DNA from: Rhodanobacter humi
Lineage (GTDB): Bacteria; Pseudomonadota; Gammaproteobacteria; Xanthomonadales; Rhodanobacteraceae
Direction of reading: 5' to 3'
DNA length: 64,000 bases
Assembly: GCF_041107455.1 (NCBI RefSeq)
Contig: NZ_JBGBPY010000001.1
Coordinates: 3,162,001-3,226,000, forward strand
This document shows positions 60,874-64,000 of the stretch, piece by piece (within the stretch, counting starts at the first letter, position 1; the number at the start of each line of letters is the position of its first letter). Below the pieces are notes generated by a model that was not told the origin of the DNA, did no database searches, and worked only from the letters and a program-made list of their open reading frames with translations. The position numbers and the translations under genes were made by a program.

Positions 60874-61977
60874 ATGAAACCCACAGCATCGTCGCTTTCC
60901 ATGCCGGCACCCCGCCGCTCGCCCCCGCGCATCGCGGCCCGTGGCGGGGCACTCCTGCTGGCAGCGGCCTGCATGCCGCAGCTTGCCCACGCCTGCGCCA
61001 CGTGCGGATGCACGCTGAGCACGGATGCCGCCACCGGCTATTCGACCGCCAGCGGCTGGCGGATCAATCTCGACTACACGTATATCGACCAGAACCAGCT
61101 GCGCCACGGCAGCGGCAAGGCCTCGCCCGGGCAGGTGGTCGACCAGCCGTCCGATCCGCCGCTGGGCGGCGGGGAGATCGAGAAGGGAACCACCAACCGC
61201 TACATCAACCTCGGCGCGACCTACCGCTTCAACGCCGATTGGGGTGTGTCGTTCGTGGTGCCGTACGTCATCCGCGACCACGACACCTATGGCACGCAGC
61301 TGGCGCCGTACACGCCGGGCGAGACCGCGCCCGACCAGGTCAGCGGCGCCCACGTGGCCGGCCTCGGTGACGTCAAGCTGATCGGCAGCTACCAGGGCTT
61401 CCTGCCCACGCACAATTTCGGCGTCCAGTTCGGCATCAAGCTGCCGACGGGGCACTACGGCGGCCAGACCGACGACGGCATGCTCGTCGGTCGGCCCACC
61501 ACCTTCCATTCGGGGCCGGGCCTTGGCCAGTCGCTGGACAGCAGCCTGCAGGCGGGTACCGGCAGCACCGACCTCATCGTCGGCGCCTACTACTTCCAGC
61601 CCGTGAGCCAGGATTTCGACATGTTCGTGAGCGGGCAATTCCAGGCGGCGGTGCGCGAGCGACTGGACCGGCCCGGTGCCGACTTCCGCCCGGGCAACCT
61701 GGCTTCCGCCAGCTTCGGCCTGCGCTATGAAGCCCATGCGGACTGGGTGCCGCAGCTGCAAGTCAACGTGTTCCACCGCAGCGCCGACCAGGGGGCCTTC
61801 GCCGATAGGCCCGATACGGCCGGCACGGTGGCTTATCTCAGCCCCGGCATCAGCGCCAGCCTGGGCAGGAACCTGCAGGTCTACGCCTTCGTGCAGCTGC
61901 CCGTGTACAGCCATCTGCAGGGATACCAGCTGTTTCCGCGCTGGACCGGCACGGTCGGCCTGAGCATGCAGCTGTAG
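60874..61977 (+). CDS. Outer-membrane beta-barrel with N-terminal CATCGC motif
   Basis: 367 residues. The signal peptide ends QLAHA and the mature protein begins CATCGCTLSTDAATGYSTAS. Amphipathic strands follow (WRINLDYTYIDQNQLRHG, YINLGATYRFNADWGVSFVV) to a terminal SMQL, as in outer-membrane porin-like transporters. The three close cysteines right after the cleavage site suggest a metal or thiol site. It precedes tlpA by 7 bp. Confidence 0.75.
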   Translation: MKPTASSLSMPAPRRSPPRIAARGGALLLAAACMPQLAHACATCGCTLSTDAATGYSTASGWRINLDYTYIDQNQLRHGSGKASPGQVVDQPSDPPLGGGEIEKGTTNRYINLGATYRFNADWGVSFVVPYVIRDHDTYGTQLAPYTPGETAPDQVSGAHVAGLGDVKLIGSYQGFLPTHNFGVQFGIKLPTGHYGGQTDDGMLVGRPTTFHSGPGLGQSLDSSLQAGTGSTDLIVGAYYFQPVSQDFDMFVSGQFQAAVRERLDRPGADFRPGNLASASFGLRYEAHADWVPQLQVNVFHRSADQGAFADRPDTAGTVAYLSPGISASLGRNLQVYAFVQLPVYSHLQGYQLFPRWTGTVGLSMQL

Positions 61978-61984
61978 CCGCCTC

Positions 61985-62515
61985 ATGTTTTCCACGTCAT
62001 TCCTGCGCCGCCTCGCCCTCGCATGCCTGCTGTGCGCCGGCGGCATGTCGCCGGCCGCCTTCGCGAACGGACTCCGTGTGGGCCAGCCTGCGCCGGACAT
62101 CACGCTGGACACGCTGGACGGCCAGCACGTCTCCCTGCACGCCCTCCGCGGCAAGACGGTCATCCTCACGTTCTGGGCGACCTGGTGCGGCCCTTGCCGC
62201 GAAGAGCTGCCGATGTTGTCGCGATACGCGCGGGAGCATGCGCGCGACGGCCTCGTCGTGCTCGGGTTCAGCCTCGATACGCCGGACACGCTGGCACAGG
62301 TGCGCCAGGTCGCGGCCACGCTGGATTTTCCGACAGGGCTGCTTGGCGATCCCCATGTCGACGGCTATGGGCGCATCTGGCGGCTGCCCGTGAGTTTCGT
62401 GGTGGATCGCCACGGGTTGCTCGTGCACGATGGCTGGAAAGACCGGCAGCCGGCCTTGACGCGCGAACGGCTCGACCAGGTCGTCACGCCGTTGCTGGAT
62501 GCCCCGCGGCATTGA
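61985..62515 (+). CDS. TlpA-family periplasmic thiol-disulfide oxidoreductase
   Basis: 176 residues, signal peptide ending AFAN. Thioredoxin fold with active site FWATWCGPCREELPML and the cis-Pro region RLPVSFVVD. TlpA/ResA-type proteins reduce periplasmic disulfides, often for cytochrome c or CuA assembly. Cotranscribed with the outer-membrane protein carrying the CATCGC motif, perhaps its cysteine reductant (inference). Confidence 0.88.
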   Translation: MFSTSFLRRLALACLLCAGGMSPAAFANGLRVGQPAPDITLDTLDGQHVSLHALRGKTVILTFWATWCGPCREELPMLSRYAREHARDGLVVLGFSLDTPDTLAQVRQVAATLDFPTGLLGDPHVDGYGRIWRLPVSFVVDRHGLLVHDGWKDRQPALTRERLDQVVTPLLDAPRH

Positions 62516-62576
62516 GCGGTGCGTGGCGGCAAGGTGGCCGCGCCTTCGCGGCCTTCGGAGGGTTGACGCAGCTGCC

Positions 62577-62582
62577 TATAAT
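62577..62582 (+). promoter_or_regulatory. -10 box giving a leaderless nnr mRNA
   Basis: A consensus TATAAT ends six bases before the nnr ATG at 62589, with TTCGGA 17 bp upstream as a weak -35. No Shine-Dalgarno is visible between it and the start codon. Confidence 0.5.
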
Positions 62583-62588
62583 CGCCGC

Positions 62589-64000
62589 ATGCCGCCACCC
62601 TCCCACCGCCACGAGCTCTACACCGTCGCCCAGGTGCGCGCGCTGGATCGTCGCGCGATCGAGGTGCTGGGCGTGCTCGGGTTCGAATTGATGCGCCGTG
62701 CGGCGTGGGCGGCGTTGTCCAGCCTGCGTCGGCACTGGCCGCAGGCGCGGCGCATCGCGGTGCATTGCGGACCGGGCAACAACGGCGGCGACGGTTTCCT
62801 GCTGGCGACGCTGGCGCGCGAAGCCGGCTTGCACGTGGACGTGCTGGCGCTGGGCGAGGCGTCTTCCGGCGATGCCGGCGCGGCGCGGCAAGCGTGGAGG
62901 GATGCCGGCGGCAGCGTGAGGTTGTGGCAGATCGGCGACGCCCTGCCCGAGGCCGACGTGCATGTCGACGCGCTGTACGGCACCGGCCTGCGCCGGGCGC
63001 CGGAGCCGCCGGTGGCGGCGCTGATCGAGGCGATCAACGCCAGCGGCGTGCCGGTGCTGGCGCTGGACGTGCCCTCCGGGCTGGATGCCGACACCGGCCA
63101 CGTGCCGGGTGCGGCGATCCGTGCCGCTGTCACGGCGAGTTTCATCGCCGCCAAGCGCGGCCTGCACACCGGTCGCGCCGCGGCCTTCGTCGGCGCGCTG
63201 GAACTGGACGCGCTGGGCCTGCCCGAGTCGTTGTGGCAGGGCGAGCCGCCGGACGCGCAGTTGTTGACCGCCACACAGCTGCCGCCGCGTGCGCGCGACG
63301 CGCACAAGGGCACCAACGGCCATGTGCTGGCGATCGGCGGCGAGCATGGCATGGGCGGCGCGATCCGCCTGTGCGGCGAGGCCGCGTTGCGTGCGGGTGC
63401 GGGTCTGGTCAGCGTGGCCACGCGCACCGAACACATCTTCGCCATGAACGCGGCGCGGCCGGAATTGATGGCGCACGGGGTGGACGGCCCGCAGGCGCTG
63501 GAGCCGCTGCTGGCGCGCGCCAGCGTGCTCGCACTCGGTCCCGGCCTCGGGCAAAGCGCGTGGAGCCACGCGCTATGGCTCACCGCGCTGGACAGCGGCA
63601 AGCCGCTGGTGCTCGATGCCGACGGTTTGAACCTGCTGGCGCGCGAGCCGCGCCGCTTCACGCAGCCGGCCGTGCTGACGCCGCATCCCGGCGAGGCGGC
63701 GCGCCTGCTCGGCGGCACCGTGGCCGACGTCGAGGCCGACCGTTGCGCGGCGGCGCGCCTGCTGGCGGGGCGCTACGACGCGGTGGTGGTGCTGAAGGGG
63801 AGCGGCAGCCTGATCGCCGATCCGGATGGACGTCTGGACGTCTGTCCGTGGGGCAACCCGGGCATGGCCACGGGCGGCATGGGCGACCTGCTCACCGGCG
63901 TCATCGCGGCGCTGCTGGCGCAGGGCTGCGACGCGTGGCAGGCGGCCTACCTCGGCACAGGATTGCACGCACGTGCCGGCGATCGTGCCGCGCGGCAGGG
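62589..64000 (+). CDS. nnr: Bifunctional NAD(P)H-hydrate repair enzyme, 3' end outside window
   Basis: The frame is open from ATG 62589 to the right edge (470 codons). The N-terminal YjeF epimerase domain has HCGPGNNGGDGFLLATLARE and LDVPSGLDADTG. The C-terminal ADP-dependent dehydratase has AHKGTNGHVLAIGG, LGPGLGQSAW, LDADGLNLLA, LTPHPGEAARLL and ATGGMGDLLTGVIAALLAQG. Together they repair hydrated NADH and NADPH. Only the last few dozen residues should be missing. Confidence 0.95.
   Translation, partial: MPPPSHRHELYTVAQVRALDRRAIEVLGVLGFELMRRAAWAALSSLRRHWPQARRIAVHCGPGNNGGDGFLLATLAREAGLHVDVLALGEASSGDAGAARQAWRDAGGSVRLWQIGDALPEADVHVDALYGTGLRRAPEPPVAALIEAINASGVPVLALDVPSGLDADTGHVPGAAIRAAVTASFIAAKRGLHTGRAAAFVGALELDALGLPESLWQGEPPDAQLLTATQLPPRARDAHKGTNGHVLAIGGEHGMGGAIRLCGEAALRAGAGLVSVATRTEHIFAMNAARPELMAHGVDGPQALEPLLARASVLALGPGLGQSAWSHALWLTALDSGKPLVLDADGLNLLAREPRRFTQPAVLTPHPGEAARLLGGTVADVEADRCAAARLLAGRYDAVVVLKGSGSLIADPDGRLDVCPWGNPGMATGGMGDLLTGVIAALLAQGCDAWQAAYLGTGLHARAGDRAARQ

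Overview
The window reads as chromosome of a high-G+C gammaproteobacterium of the order Xanthomonadales, most likely family Rhodanobacteraceae (Rhodanobacter, Dyella or Frateuria type). This is inferred from protein resemblance (MinCDE, ParC, a YajQ c-di-GMP-binding protein, a 'pathogenicity-like' DUF2007-type protein, S10 and DUF885 peptidases), the strong G/C third-position bias, and GTAG-bounded REP elements. Nearly all of it is dense core-type sequence. No prophage, transposase, CRISPR array, tRNA or rRNA was seen.

Layout. 1-1.8 kb: end of a NUDIX gene, a two-piece lipoate-protein ligase and a small exported protein. 2-6.4 kb: parC, then a fluoride operon (promoter, fluoride riboswitch, crcB, DUF190 gene, cfa). 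6.4-10.8 kb: DUF2235 hydrolase, DUF885 peptidase and a GT9 glycosyltransferase. 10.8-13.9 kb: GNAT-minC-minD-minE plus an HExxH protein. 14.1-17.7 kb: a DesK/NarL-type two-component pair and an SRPBCC protein. 17.9-21.5 kb: a GldA/F/G-like ABC export system. 21.6-24.5 kb: cytochrome oxidase/copper assembly (CtaG, SCO, PCu(A)C). 24.5-29.5 kb: transglutaminase, purT, a GltB-like FMN protein and a TonB-C-like small protein. 29.6-35.4 kb (minus strand): bpt, DUF2007-like, tesB, a frameshifted saccharopine-dehydrogenase-like gene, a Tat-exported hydrolase, a 47-residue Cys-rich protein, an AraC regulator and an amidase. 35.5-40.9 kb: hydrolase, rlmKL, envelope proteins and an S10 carboxypeptidase.

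41.0-46.1 kb is the most unusual part. An alpha-N-methyltransferase of the borosin (OphMA/SonM) type is followed by a 101-residue protein that looks like its split precursor substrate, and then by two tandem-duplicated periplasmic-sensor diguanylate cyclases. 46.1-50.9 kb: an FKBP isomerase, a NERD-UvrD helicase, and a DAHP synthase gene behind a complete transcription attenuator whose leader peptide contains a Tyr/Phe/Trp run. 51-57.6 kb: yajQ, an HI0933-type flavoprotein, yaiI-phzF, a rhomboid protease, an envelope lipoprotein, a metallo-aminopeptidase and a cytochrome c. 57.7-64 kb: a probable C-rich small RNA, pncB, queG, a copper/thiol module (DUF2946, outer-membrane barrel, TlpA), and nnr running off the right edge.

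Regulation is unusually readable. There is a fluoride aptamer with a visible pseudoknot and a Shine-Dalgarno-sequestering hairpin, an aromatic-amino-acid attenuator with protector, antiterminator and terminator arms, and a promoter-to-terminator small-RNA unit. Five REP elements sit against gene 3' ends, three of them supplying the stop codon.
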